Part shown: piece by piece, positions 52,459 through 62,915 of the stretch
Numbering within the stretch: position 1 is the stretch's first letter
Layout: each line of letters begins with the position of its first letter
Assembly (NCBI RefSeq): GCF_964204645.1
Contig: NW_027437432.1
Span: forward strand, 1-64,000
From: Tubulanus polymorphus
Lineage: Eukaryota; Nemertea; Palaeonemertea; Tubulaniformes; Tubulanidae
Direction of reading: 5' to 3'
Length of the DNA: 64,000 bases
Notes under the pieces: model-generated
What the model was told of the DNA's origin: nothing
Seen by the model: the letters and a program-made list of their open reading frames with translations, nothing else
Database searches by the model: none
Translations under genes and position numbers: made by a program

Positions 52459-54521
52459 CAAACATTTCACTAATTCAACCAATTATTTCAATCATACAAT
52501 TATCTGAACCCAGTTTCATCGGTTTAAATACCACTGGATCTACAACTGTGGAACTGGATCCACGACTGTGGAACTGGATCCAGGACTGTGGAACTGGATC
52601 TACGACTGTGAAACTGGATCCACGGCTGTGGAACTGGATCCACGACTGTGGAACTTGATCCACTACTGTAGAACTGGATCCACGACTGTGAAACTGGATC
52701 CACGACTGTGGAACTGGATCCACGACTATAAGACTGTTCAGATTGATACCTAAACCAAACGGAGTGATATTGTTGAATGAATTGAATATGTTGAGAAGCG
52801 CCACCTACCTTCAAAGTTGAATTTTCATGTCTTAATTGATTAATTTCAGAGTGAAGTCGTTTGCATTCTTCAGTCGTTTTCCTCAATTCTGACTCGACAT
52901 TACTGGCCTAAAAAACACAAATATTCTGACGAGTCAATACCGCAAATTAATTCACCCCCCTCCCCGCAGAGAGGGGGAATCCCGCCCCAAGCTCAGAGGG
53001 GAGATTAAAATCATGCTGAAAATCAAAAACCCAGAATTCTAGATTGAGAACCTCGACTGCCAGAGGAAGAATAATCTAGCTGGTCGGTTCAGTAAAACTT
53101 ACTTTAATAGTTGACTGTTTCTCAGGAGATGATGTAATATTAGTGGCGACCTTCACCTTAGTATTATCTTCATGACTTGTATCTAGATTGTTCTGAGAGA
53201 CGAGAGAAATAAAATCACTACTGTATCGCTGATAGAGACAGATAGGTGGCACTAGCGGTCTGACACCCGAAGACAAGGGACTGAGACTAATTTCTCTAAG
53301 CTGAAACTGTTAGCTATTAATATCAAGTGTATATGCAACCGATCACCACTGACACAGGCGGTATAATACATCCAGTAACAGTGAAAGGGTTAAACTTCTC
53401 AAAATCATCACTGAACTGAATCATTGCGAGGGTTGGGAGGAGTGTGGGGAGGGAGGAGTGTGGGGAGGGGGGAGTGTGAGGAGGGGGAAGTGTGGGGAGG
53501 GGGGAGTGTGGGGAGGGGATGAGACTTACCTGTACCGTGCTTTCAACCGGTAATTCAAACACACATCGAAGTTTTGAATCCATTAATGTTTCAGGAGCAG
53601 CTTCTTTCCACTAGAAATAATTCATAAAAACAATTTTAAACGTGAAATTAGATTGCGTTATATGGAATAAACGTAGAATGTAATTATTGTTACCAGATTA
53701 TCGACACTTTCAATCGGCCCGTTTGGAGCAAACATCGACTGAACCATAAATTTATGTTTATTTTTCTCTGAAGGGTCGTAGTCAAACGGTTGTAACATCA
53801 CTGCAGAAATAATTGACAATTAGTTCATTACACATTTTAACTCAGCTTAAATAGCCCCAAGTTCCACCTAATCATCAGACCAGCCCCCAGTTAAGCCCGG
53901 TTCCGCCTGAGCCTAAGTAAAACTCACCTGCTACATTGACTTTAGAGCCCGGATCTACGATACCGCTGTTTGGACGCACGCAGTATTTTTTGGGTGCTGT
54001 CGTTTTTACTTTGAAACAAACTCTTTTTTCTGTAGGGTTCGATAGCTGTAGGTCGGCCGTGACTACATCGGTAAATGGACCTGAAAAAAACACAATGAAT
54101 CCAGTGTTTACAGGAATTACAGGATCTTGATCTATCCGGTATCAGAATATCAGAATCCTCGACTGACTGACAGTTCAGACATTCCGCGCAGGAGATGATC
54201 AGATCAGCAGCCACGGGATTGGTCAAAATCTGATCCAGCCTCCAAAATTAACGAAGTTTAATTCATAAGTAACTTCTGTAATACCCAGTCCCTGTTCTAA
54301 ATTATGATATGGAAAGTAGTTTATGATCAGTGGAAGGAGGGAAAGGGGCTGTCATACGTCAAAACCCTAGAGAGAGATAGTCTGTTCAAAATTCATTCAG
54401 TTTCACAGAATTCAAACAGTTTTTATTGAACGCTGATTGATTTAAACGATGTTTGAGTCTTACCTCTAAATCTCAGCTCATATGCTGGCTCTAGAGCTAA
54501 TACCTGCTCGAGTTTAGACAT
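52234..54521 (-). CDS. VAP: VAMP-associated protein (VAPA/VAPB type), complete, 251 aa
   Basis: Exons 54521-54464, 54080-53928, 53800-53694, 53610-53530, 53192-53103, 52907-52809 and 52401-52234; 756 nt, frame closed, of usual family length. ER tail-anchored receptor for FFAT-motif proteins at membrane contact sites. MSP domain: [40 protein letters not shown] (the FFAT-binding basic face), [49 protein letters not shown] short linker follows, then a coiled coil ([20 protein letters not shown]). The C-terminal membrane segment, [17 protein letters not shown], carries a GxxxG. An alternative acceptor before 53300 would lengthen exon 5 in frame by 36 residues (287 aa); the shorter form fits the family better. 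Confidence 0.95.
52405..52456. repeat. (TTA)n microsatellite (VAP last intron)
   Basis: About 15 tta/att units directly upstream (gene sense) of the last VAP exon. Confidence 0.95.
52540..52735. repeat. 20-bp minisatellite, about 10 copies (VAP intron 6)
   Basis: gatccacgactgtggaactg units between VAP exons 6 and 7. Confidence 0.95.
53425..53520. repeat. G-rich repeat beside the VAP exon 4 donor
   Basis: ggggagggaggagtgt-type units with several runs of three or more G on the plus strand. It could form G-quadruplexes in plus-strand DNA; the transcript carries the C-rich strand. Confidence 0.8.
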
Positions 54522-54590
54522 CTTACTGTGTGTTAGAGAGCGGGTTACAGGTTACAGGCTCCTCAGTACGGGCTATCTATTAACCACCAC

Positions 54591-54603
54591 TACGCATGCG
54601 CGG
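54591..54603. promoter_or_regulatory. NRF-1-like palindrome upstream of VAP
   Basis: TACGCATGCGCGG, about 70 bases upstream of the VAP ATG, matches the NRF-1 consensus at all but one core position. The site upstream of TENT4 has the same core. Confidence 0.45.
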
Positions 54604-55769
54604 TAATTATGCGTCAATCGCCGGTTTTAATTCTAAAGCCGAAACGACGGATTTGCCTTGAGAAAAAAATTCGTTTAATATTCATTCAAATGGAAATGAA
54701 TAAAGAATCTGAATAAAATTTAACGTCAAAGGCATCAAGTGGGAGCACTTTACAATGTCTGTGATAATTTGATTCCTTAAGTTTTTTCAGAATCTTTAAA
54801 AAACCGTATAACATATAAAAATTTCGAATTTCTGTTGAAGTTGTATACACCAAAAAAATGGTATTACGTTATTTAAGTTTATCTGCTAAAAACATTAATA
54901 TACTAAAAAATGCATCTTTCGATACTTCATTAGTAATTAGTTAATAGTTTTCAACTTAGTTGCGACAGGGGTAGCAACCATTTCATAATCGTCAGAATCA
55001 TTTTCAATTAAATTCAATATAATTTTTATTGTACGTTATAAAGGTGGATTTCCGGGCAGCGTCCAATGTATTCATGTGTTTAGTGACATATTCAAATGAC
55101 AATATTGCTTTAATATCCAGATTTTAAAAAAAACCAGATAGATTTCTGATAATAAAGCTGCGGGCGGGACGGGTTCCACGGGTGGCATATTAGAAAATTA
55201 AATCGCATAATGACACGCCCGCCGGGACCGCCGATAGTTCGTTTCGAGAGGTCTTTTGCCCCGTGGCTTTGAAGTAGTGGGCCGACAAATGCGGGCCAAT
55301 TTTCAGTGTGGGAGGTGGATGCCCCGGGCCCGGCCCCGGTTTGCAGGCCCATGAAACCTTGAAAATGACCGAAAAGCCTCGAATTACGGCCAGGGTGGGA
55401 CTATAGTCAAAGGCTGTTTGGAAAAATTACAAGTCATGATTTCCAAGAAAGGCAAGAACAAGGCTTTTTTCGCCCGGGTTAGCACCGGTCGTTACGAGAG
55501 ATTCGACTCGCTTGAGAGTTTTGAAAAATTCCATGTGAATAAATGCGTCGACCTCTTACTGTCACGGTCCGCCCCCCCCCACCTCAGAGTTGTGGTGATA
55601 TCGCGTGGATATTCATTGCGTTGATCGGTAGCCAGGTGAATAGTTGGGTCACTCGTGTTTTACGTGTACGTGAATAACGCAAGAACTGATCGACTCCTTA
55701 CAACAGATTTATATTTGACAGATCACATTGAAACGATAGAAATTGTTTTGAAAGTCTCTCCACGACAAA
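54604..55769. other. Divergent VAP/Kunitz intergenic region with a CpG-rich block
   Basis: 55145-55620 is unusually GC/CpG-rich (cacgcccgccgggaccgccg; gccccgggcccggccccgg) against its AT-rich surroundings. Short open frames exist on both strands (for example a plus-strand frame through 55420-55624), but I recognise no protein. It may be a CpG-rich promoter, a processed gene fragment or an old insertion. Confidence 0.4.
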
Positions 55770-57296
55770 ATGAAGTCTATCACAGTTGCTTTACTCGTGG
55801 TAAGTTCACACTTTAGTTGAACAACCTTTACTAATGTTATATCAATCCACAGAATATTTAATTTCTTTAACATTATAAAACTTGATGATTTTCAATCTAA
55901 TGCGTTAAGTATTCGGAATCCATTATTTGTATCTACTGTATTCTATATATTGCAGTTTGTTTTTGTGTTTGTGGCTGAATTCAGTTTCTCACTGGCTGCA
56001 AGAACAAACAAGAATCCTCGCCCCCAACAACAAGGTGATCAAAGATAACGAATTTAATTTATTACATAGAGGGGGTTCGGGAGTAAACAGTACACTGTTC
56101 CACTGTTCCACTGTTCCACTGTTCCACCGTTCCACCGTTCCACTGTTCCATTCATTGTTTATCAGCAATGTATAGTTTGTTTGAGTCTTTTATGATCTTC
56201 ATCGCTGTATTTTGAAAAACATATATGGAACTATAAATAAGTGTATGGTACTTGTTTGTGAACTGAGTTGTTATGGGGTCAGGTCAGGAAACACTAAAGC
56301 CCCATTCAACAACGGCTCATAAGTAAATACACCATTGTCAATAACTACAGGAGGCCTCTGCATAAAACCAGGGATTCCTACCAAAACAAAATCAAAAACC
56401 TTTAAAATCCTTACAGTAAAACTAGATAACAAAATACAGAGCTTCAGAAATAATAATTTCGGTTGAAAGAACACTTTAAAAAGCGGGGAATGCGCATGTT
56501 CTATAGACCAGTCCTAGCTACATGAGACGTAGTGCTGCTGCAATACAACTAAACGTTAGTGTTAAATAGGTATGTCCATTCATTTTGTTTTTAATGTGTT
56601 GTAGATGTCTGTTCACTTCCGAAGAAGGTCGGACCCTGCAGAGCGCGAACATTGCGATACTTTTTTAACAAGAAAAGAGGACAATGTAAGGAATTCTATT
56701 ATGGAGGTTGTCGTGGGAACCAGAATAACTTCCAATCAGAAGCGGAATGCGCTCAAAAATGTGTGAAAGGTAATTAATTATACAGGTCCTCCATCTTAAG
56801 AAATGATGGAGGATCGGTCTGGGGGAGGGACAGGAAGGGGGTATCGGGGCGGCGGCGGTTAGGTATTTGACTGTTAACTGTTGAATAAGATGTTAGCTGA
56901 AATGAACTCGATTCAGCGATTTGGCGACTTTCCGAGTTTTCCTGATAATCTGATATTATGTTGTAGATTCACCTATCCCGCAGCTAGATGGCGCTGATAC
57001 GTGTTCCCTACCAGCTGAAACCGGCCAGTGTAGAGGAGCCTTCCAGCGATATCACTTCGATCAACTACTGGGAAAATGTGTCAAATTTACTTATGGAGGA
57101 TGTGACGGAAATAGTAATAACTTCCGAACCAAACGAGCGTGTGTTTTACAGTGTGCAGGTGCTCGCAGAATTAACAGGTATTCTTCAGTCCAACATGTTC
57201 ACCAGCAGGGGGCGCTGGGTTAACGGGGTTCCCTGTTCTCGTGAGGCAATCTCATCTCTAGGTTTAATATTTTTATAATTTTCTAGAAGAGGTTAG
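55770..57296 (+). CDS. Secreted two-domain Kunitz/BPTI serine protease inhibitor, complete, 164 aa
   Basis: Exons 55770-55799, 55956-56034, 56605-56769, 56967-57177 and 57287-57296; frame closed with stop TAG at 57294-57296. A signal peptide (MKSITVALLVFVFVFVAEFS...) is split by intron 1. Two Kunitz domains follow, one per exon. Each has six cysteines with the exact spacing 8-15-7-12-3 and the YGGC core (EFYYGGCRGNQNNF and KFTYGGCDGNSNNF). Both have Arg after the second Cys (GPCRA, GQCRG), the usual P1 of trypsin-like inhibitors. A second acceptor (GGTTAG before 57297) would replace the two-residue end with about 34 residues. Target protease unknown; secretory role inferred. Confidence 0.92.
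56090..56152. repeat. 10-bp repeat (Kunitz intron 2)
   Basis: About six copies of ttccactg(t)-type units. Confidence 0.85.
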
Positions 57297-57398
57297 AAGA
57301 GAAGAAGAACTGAGTGGTGTGTTAAATCTGAAAATCGACAAGAAAAGGGTTAGGGTTGTATGTGTAATTTCTGAGATATATTTGTTGGAGATTAATTG

Positions 57399-57404
57399 AA
57401 TAAA
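57399..57404 (+). terminator. Kunitz gene poly(A) signal
   Basis: AATAAA 103 bases after the stop codon at 57296. Confidence 0.75.
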
Positions 57405-58071
57405 CTTCACGACACTGAATATGACTTTATTCAATTTGGTTTAAAAAAAATAAATTTCATGAGTTCTAACTGAATCAAGTTTTCGAATTTTATAAGATTA
57501 TGGGGTCGTTGGTGCATTGTAAACATCCTCGCTTGCCAGGGTTTGATTGGAGCCCGCTGTAGTCAGAAACTCGTAAACACTCGGGGTTAATGAATTTTTA
57601 ATGAATCGCTTTCTTTTTTAGTAAAATATAATAGATATGTTTAGCTGTGTGAGTGAGAACATTAAAACTAGTTTAAAGTGTGAGTGACTGCGGAGAACTT
57701 GATAATGAAAAAAACAGTCTTACAAATATCGCCATCACCAGGAGAATAGCAACTATAATGTGTTATATCGAAATCAATAGAGTTTTATGTCCATAGAATT
57801 GGCAACATAGACACAAACACCTCGCTACTGTATAAATTACAGACTGAATCGCTGCGCTGTGAAGACGTCGAGCTAAACACACGTCGAGAGAGAGAGAAAA
57901 TTATAGGCATCGCACATATATAGCTGCGCCAAATGATGATTACAGACTTCAAAACTGTGAACAATAATAAATGGGTATGAACTGCACGAGTGCGCGCATC
58001 ACTCACATCAGTGGAGTCGACTGCTTCGTGACGCCGTGATTCTTACAGTTTTGCGCATTACACCAAAAACA
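57405..58071. other. Spacer between Kunitz gene and GPCR
   Basis: No coding exon seen. It probably contains the GPCR promoter and 5' leader, but no motif is convincing. Confidence 0.45.
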
Positions 58072-59118
58072 ATGTCGTTACTAATGAATGAAACAGCCGC
58101 AGATCCTGCGCTGATTTGTTGCGGTAGATATTGTGATGGTTCAGGCACGATCTTCACGTACAAGACGATCATGACATTAACTCGTGGCATATTTTATACA
58201 ATCGGTATCATCTCAAACTGTCTCGCGTTTATCGTTATTCATCTGATGAAACTTAGAGGTAGCAGTATTCTATATTTGGAGATGCTGGCTGTAGCTGATT
58301 GTGTAAACTGTCTGACCGGTTTGTTCGGACGCGAGTTGTTACTGATCTCCAGACGCTTCCCATTTGAACATATTCGCTACAATCACATTTATCAACAATA
58401 TTATCGTTATATCAATACTTACGTGGACGCCATCTTCCAAATGACGACGACCACCAGTTCGTGGCTACTTTTCGCGTTAAGTTTAGACCGTTATGTAGCT
58501 ATTAGATTCCCACTGTCTGCTAGGAATATTTGCACGATTCGAAATGCATTTCGTGTTTCTGTTGCAATTTGGATTCTAACTTTTATTTTCGATTTACCGA
58601 CAATTTGGGATAAAGAAGTGTACGTAAGGCTGCCTGGTCGGGTCTGTAGTTTATTGGCAAAAAGGAGATTCTTGCTTCTCAATACTCAATACGCTTTGTA
58701 TTACGATTTTGTATTCGGTAAAGTAGTGTTGAAGTTTATTCCGGGTTTGATTGTTTTAGGTTGTAATCTACACATGGCGATATTAGTTCGTTTGGCGGCT
58801 CGTCTGAGACACAAACTTCAACAAATCGACGTCAAAGATGAAGCTTCGACAAATAGTAAACAAGGACGACAAATAACTCTGTCAATATTAGCTTTAAATG
58901 TAATATTTATGGTTGAATATGGAATGTCTTTAGTAAATACAATGTTACCAGCGATTTTACCGGAAGGGGGATCAAAATTTCGCCCGTTTAATTCGGGTCA
59001 GTTGATTCACGCTATTAATTCTACGATAAATTTATTCGTTTATTTAGGAATTCGAAGAGGTTTTGGAGAAACTTTAGTTTGGTTTTTGAGTTGTCATCGT
59101 TTTGGAAACCGAATGTAG
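58072..59118 (+). CDS. Orphan class A (rhodopsin-like) GPCR, intronless, 348 aa
   Basis: The start is the ATG at 58072 in a good context (aacaATGtcg). The open frame extends 12 codons upstream without another ATG. Seven hydrophobic segments follow an N-terminus with a glycosylation site (NET) and three cysteines (CCGRYC). Conserved positions: GIISN in TM1, LAVAD in TM2, LDRYVAI (DRY) at the end of TM3, W in TM4 (AIWILT), P in TM5 (KFIPGLI). Departures: TM6 lacks CWxP (IFMVEYG), TM7 reads NLFVY instead of NPxxY, and no Cys sits at the usual start of TM3 for the extracellular disulfide. The closest impression is the lophotrochozoan FMRFamide-receptor-like peptide GPCRs. The ligand is unknown and the intronless state suggests a retroposed or expanded family. 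Confidence 0.85.
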   Translation: MSLLMNETAADPALICCGRYCDGSGTIFTYKTIMTLTRGIFYTIGIISNCLAFIVIHLMKLRGSSILYLEMLAVADCVNCLTGLFGRELLLISRRFPFEHIRYNHIYQQYYRYINTYVDAIFQMTTTTSSWLLFALSLDRYVAIRFPLSARNICTIRNAFRVSVAIWILTFIFDLPTIWDKEVYVRLPGRVCSLLAKRRFLLLNTQYALYYDFVFGKVVLKFIPGLIVLGCNLHMAILVRLAARLRHKLQQIDVKDEASTNSKQGRQITLSILALNVIFMVEYGMSLVNTMLPAILPEGGSKFRPFNSGQLIHAINSTINLFVYLGIRRGFGETLVWFLSCHRFGNRM

Positions 59119-59707
59119 TTGACCCAACTTAAATGCTGGGCCGCCGGCCGGAACACTCGAGACGCCGATAAACTGTGACCGGTCGAACATGGAACACTGA
59201 TCAATGGTTAATCTACACTCAGTATCCAAATCACTCTGAAACCGTCTCAATCTCGGGTTCGAACCTGGACCCCCCCCCCCGTTTTCCTCTCTAGTGTTCG
59301 GCCCGGCGCGTGCATAAAACGTGTGGTTTTATATAGACTTGTTGCCGGTCTCCACCTACACTTATAGACTGGTCACCGGTCTTGACAGGCAACCAGTCTA
59401 ACATTCGCCTTCAGAAAAATTCCAATAGATGGCGAACGGGGCGGGAGTCAATGCAAACCGAACCGTCGTTTGGTCATACAAGCTTACATTTCTATGACAA
59501 AAGAAATACTTTTTACCACAAGACAAATCAAAAAACCCAGATGAAGATTCAGAAGAAATCCAGTGTTTCGATAAAGTTTAGCGAGGATAGGAATAATCTA
59601 GTCGCTCGGACGTTTCGGGCTCAGAGTCAGCTACCTCGACTAGGTGGCAGCACAGTCTGGGTATATTCAATTCAATTCACTAAATTGATTCCTTCAAATT
59701 GTCAGAA
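59119..59707. other. Spacer between GPCR and Nudix gene
   Basis: Holds a C-homopolymer (59271-59280) and an open frame at about 59382-59738. That frame is out of frame with the Nudix start and unlike any family I know, so it is not called. The Nudix 5' UTR must lie here. Confidence 0.45.
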
Positions 59708-61477
59708 ATGTCAAAACGAATTTCTGATGGTTTGTTAAGACTGGTAACACAACGATGTAATAGTTATCTTTTACCAGGTAAATCACAGATATTGCATTCT
59801 TTCTCCTCCTCCCATCCCCGCGAGATACTAAAAAAAAACTAAAAGCTGGCAAATTTTAGTTTTAGATAGAGCCAGGCCCCTGGCCCTGCTGCACAAAACT
59901 GTCTCACTCAGAAACTGGACTATTTCCAGGTTCGATTAGAGAGAAATGTAGCGATTTTTATATCGGGCGACATCGAGTCGGGACAATTCGAGCTGATCAT
60001 TTGAAAGAGCTACTTCAATATCGGGATACATTCACAATACGTGATCAAACTACTGGTAGTATACAGCTGAATGAATCTGAATCATCACTGGATTCAACAC
60101 GACAACGTGGCGTTACTGAATCACTGGATTCAACACGACGTGTTACTGAATCACTGGATTCAACACGACATGTTACTGAATCACTGGATTCAACACGACG
60201 TGTTACTGAATCACTGGATTCATACAAACACAGAACACAACGTGTTAATGATGTGCTGCTCGATTTAAAACAGAAGAGCAAACTAGAAGCGTTGAACGGC
60301 TGGAGAAATGAGGTAGAATCTCACTCCTCATTCTATGCCTCGCGAGTGCAAATTGAACCCATCTTTATTAAATTATTTTCTAAATTTCAGTTCTATGAAG
60401 TCTGGGCAAATGATAGACGATGTTCACTGATGAAAATAGAAAGGGCAGCAGCGTGTAAGTATTGTAAGTTCTGGTTAGAAGATCCTTTGAGAAGTTTCAC
60501 AGTCTCTCACCACAGAACACTTACATTATTTCAGGTATATTTGGTATAAGGACGTATGGAGTTCATATAAATGGATATGTTAATCATTCTACGGAAGGAC
60601 TGTGCGTTTGGACTGCCCGCCGGTCACCTACTAAACCAACTTATCCAAACAAACTCGATCAAATGGTCAGTACTGATTATAGGTAAATAACGGCTGAATA
60701 GTTCCAATATTCAGTATTTATTCGTGATTGTTGATTCAGGTTGCCGGTGGACTGACTGCTGGACTAACGGTTTTAGATTGCGCAAGGAAGGAATGCGGCG
60801 AAGAGGCTTCAATTCCAGAACAATTCCTCAATAAATTAAAACATGTTGGATGTGTCAGGTTTGTGCATTTTAAAAATCACCAGAACTAATCTGCAACCTG
60901 GAGCCACCCTGTTCAATTTGGAGCCACCCTGTTGATTATTTTCAGTTATTGCTATGAAGCGTCACGTGGTATTGTCCCCGGTGTTGAATATTGTTTTGAT
61001 TTAGAACTTCCACAATCTTTCACTCCGCACAACTCCGATGGAGAAGTCGCTGATTTTCAATTACTTCCTGTACAATCGGTAAATTTTACATTAAACTAAG
61101 ATGAAAATGTTCAGAGGTTGGAGAAATGTTTGCGGTGAAAGATCAGACTTTATTGTGACCTGTCTCTTATTAACATGTAGTTTATTTGTTTTATTTTCAG
61201 TTATTAAGTAAGATGATTACTGATGAGTTTAGGGCTAATGCTGCCCTCGTGAATTTAGACTTTTTAATCAGACATGGAATTATAACTCCTGATAACGGTA
61301 CGTACCAAGAGTTGGGGGGGAGGGGGTACGTACCAAGAGTGGGGGGGGGGGGGGTAGGAGATATCTGTCAAACTATGAGATTTTAAATGTTCATTGTTTC
61401 TATTTTCAGAGCCTAATTATGCAATGTTAGTCGAATGGATGCATACAACACCCTGCCTCCCCTCTGAGAGAGTTTGA
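59708..61477 (+). CDS. DUF4743-Nudix hydrolase (thiamin pyrophosphokinase-related / NUDT20-like), complete, 354 aa
   Basis: Exons 59708-59777, 59930-60312, 60391-60454, 60535-60665, 60740-60858, 60946-61078, 61201-61297 and 61410-61477; 1065 nt, frame closed. N-terminal DUF4743 region: MSKRISDGLLRLVTQRCNSY, FYIGRHRVGTIRADHLKELL. Nudix domain: GVHINGYV, LCVWTARRSPTKPTYPNKLD, box AGGLTAGLTVLDCARKECGE then EASIP, then YCYEASRGIVPGVEYCFDLE and FRANAALVNLDFLIRHGIIT. The catalytic KECGEEA core is present; the distal glutamate position of the classical box is not Glu, as I recall for this family. Relatives hydrolyse oxidised or damaged thiamin diphosphates, so a house-cleaning role is inferred. Odd: exon 2 contains a 30-bp in-frame minisatellite. 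Confidence 0.92.
60100..60222 (+). repeat. In-frame 30-bp coding minisatellite in the Nudix gene
   Basis: About four copies of tgaatcactggattcaacac plus gacgtgttac encode TESLDSTRRV (R/H variant). They sit between the DUF4743 N-terminal part and the Nudix core, where a surface loop is likely. Confidence 0.95.
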
Positions 61478-61765
61478 CTAGTCCTTCCACCCCTCTAATG
61501 AGTGAATAACCTGGTCCACCCTGTATCCACTAATATGATTTTACTAAATTCTGTCTCAATTTAACGATCACCGCGCCTTTGCCTCAGCAGCTCCTATTTA
61601 CCTTTTAGAATAAGATCCTGCAGTGATGTAGTTACTTATAAAACTGAGCTGAAAACTTTTCTGTTTAGGCAATATTTAAATTGACTGTTTTAATTTGTGT
61701 TTATAGCCTTGTTTATTTGTAAACCACGCTGAAATTGAATTGTAAACTGAGCGCGGTAAATAAGA

Positions 61766-61771
61766 AATAAA
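61766..61771 (+). terminator. Nudix gene poly(A) signal
   Basis: AATAAA about 290 bases after the stop codon at 61475-61477. Confidence 0.6.
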
Positions 61772-62096
61772 TACCGGTATTATTATAATGTTTGACTCTT
61801 GTCCACATTTCACTTTAGAATTGTATTGATAGTTTAATAGTATTTTAATAAACAATATATTCATAATATAAATTGTGTTTTTATGCTCAATGTTTGTGGT
61901 ACAAGTAAAGTGACAACTTTTCAATTTCAGCACTTATAATGCACCGGTCCACGATAGGACTGTGTAACTGCTCCTGTGAATCGCCTGCACGCAGAATGAG
62001 TCTACAAATTCTTTTTTTAGAATCGTTTTCTTTTTTCTATCAATTGAGGAATTTATTAAACAAAGCGTTGATGGTACATACAATTAGCCCGCCACA

Positions 62097-62915
62097 GTAA
62101 AAAATACCGAGAGTCGTATATTGACCGTCCAGTGCTGCCTCTATGTATAACGGTAGCGGGGAAAATGCGAACTAACATGATACTCGCGTGCCAGATTGTT
62201 TGAGTGGCCGTATTGGGCAAACTATTTACCGATTTGCGGGCCGGATTCCGAGAAAAATCGAACTCTTTTAAAACAGCACTGTCACTACTTAAATGACGGA
62301 AAAGTTAGTTAAAAAAAATAGTCAATTTGTATCGGGGTGTCTTGTGCATGGTGGATAGATTCACAATGTTTTCTGACCATTACTTTCTCGAAAACGCACC
62401 GCGCCCATCATGCGCCCAAACTGACTGTGGAGAGGACAAAAGGAGAGCTAGTATGATTTGTTCAAAGGCGCAATTAGAAAGAAAACAACAACAAATGATT
62501 CTATTTTGATTGCACAATTTAATAAGAAAATTTAAATACCGGCGGTAAATTTGCATTAATTCACAGAAATTCCGCTGTCGTAATTCATTGGGGCAGCACT
62601 GAACGGTTAAGATCTTATAGAGCCTTGCAATCTTACTGTGGCACGCGAGGAATTCAGATATTTTTCTAAGCCAAATTTCATCCATTACTCAACACTTCTT
62701 TGTTAAGAATTAAAAATCATATCAACATTTACGCTTTTCTAAGGAAAATCTGCTTTCAAAATCAATTCTAAAGCCACTTTTGATATAACTCTTTTGCTCA
62801 GCGGATATTAGCATTCGGTAAAGCGGCAGCGTAGAGTGATAACTCACATGCCACACGAAGAATTTAATTCAAATTACATTTTATTTTCAAAGAATTTCAG
62901 ACCATTTAAATAAAT
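62097..62915. mobile_element. Foldback/MITE-like element, copy 2
   Basis: Shares collinear blocks with 47173-47955: acagtaaaaaata at the left, ctatgtataacggtagcggg, gatttgcgggccggattccg, the inverted block cacagaaattccgct plus ggggcagcactgaacgg, and ggtaaagcggca plus actcacatgccaca at the right. Divergence is moderate, so it is not recent. No coding capacity was recognised. Confidence 0.75.

Noticed and set aside
53193-53300. Long version of VAP exon 5
   Set aside because: Frame-compatible, but the acceptor before 53192 has a much better pyrimidine tract and yields the usual family length; kept only as an alternative.
58036-58071. Upstream extension of the GPCR frame
   Set aside because: The extension starts at a GTG; the first ATG is at 58072 and has a better context.
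59382-59738. 118-residue plus-strand frame before the Nudix gene
   Set aside because: It overlaps the Nudix first exon in a different frame, has no recognised motif and no splice support; the frame starting at 59708 matches the family.
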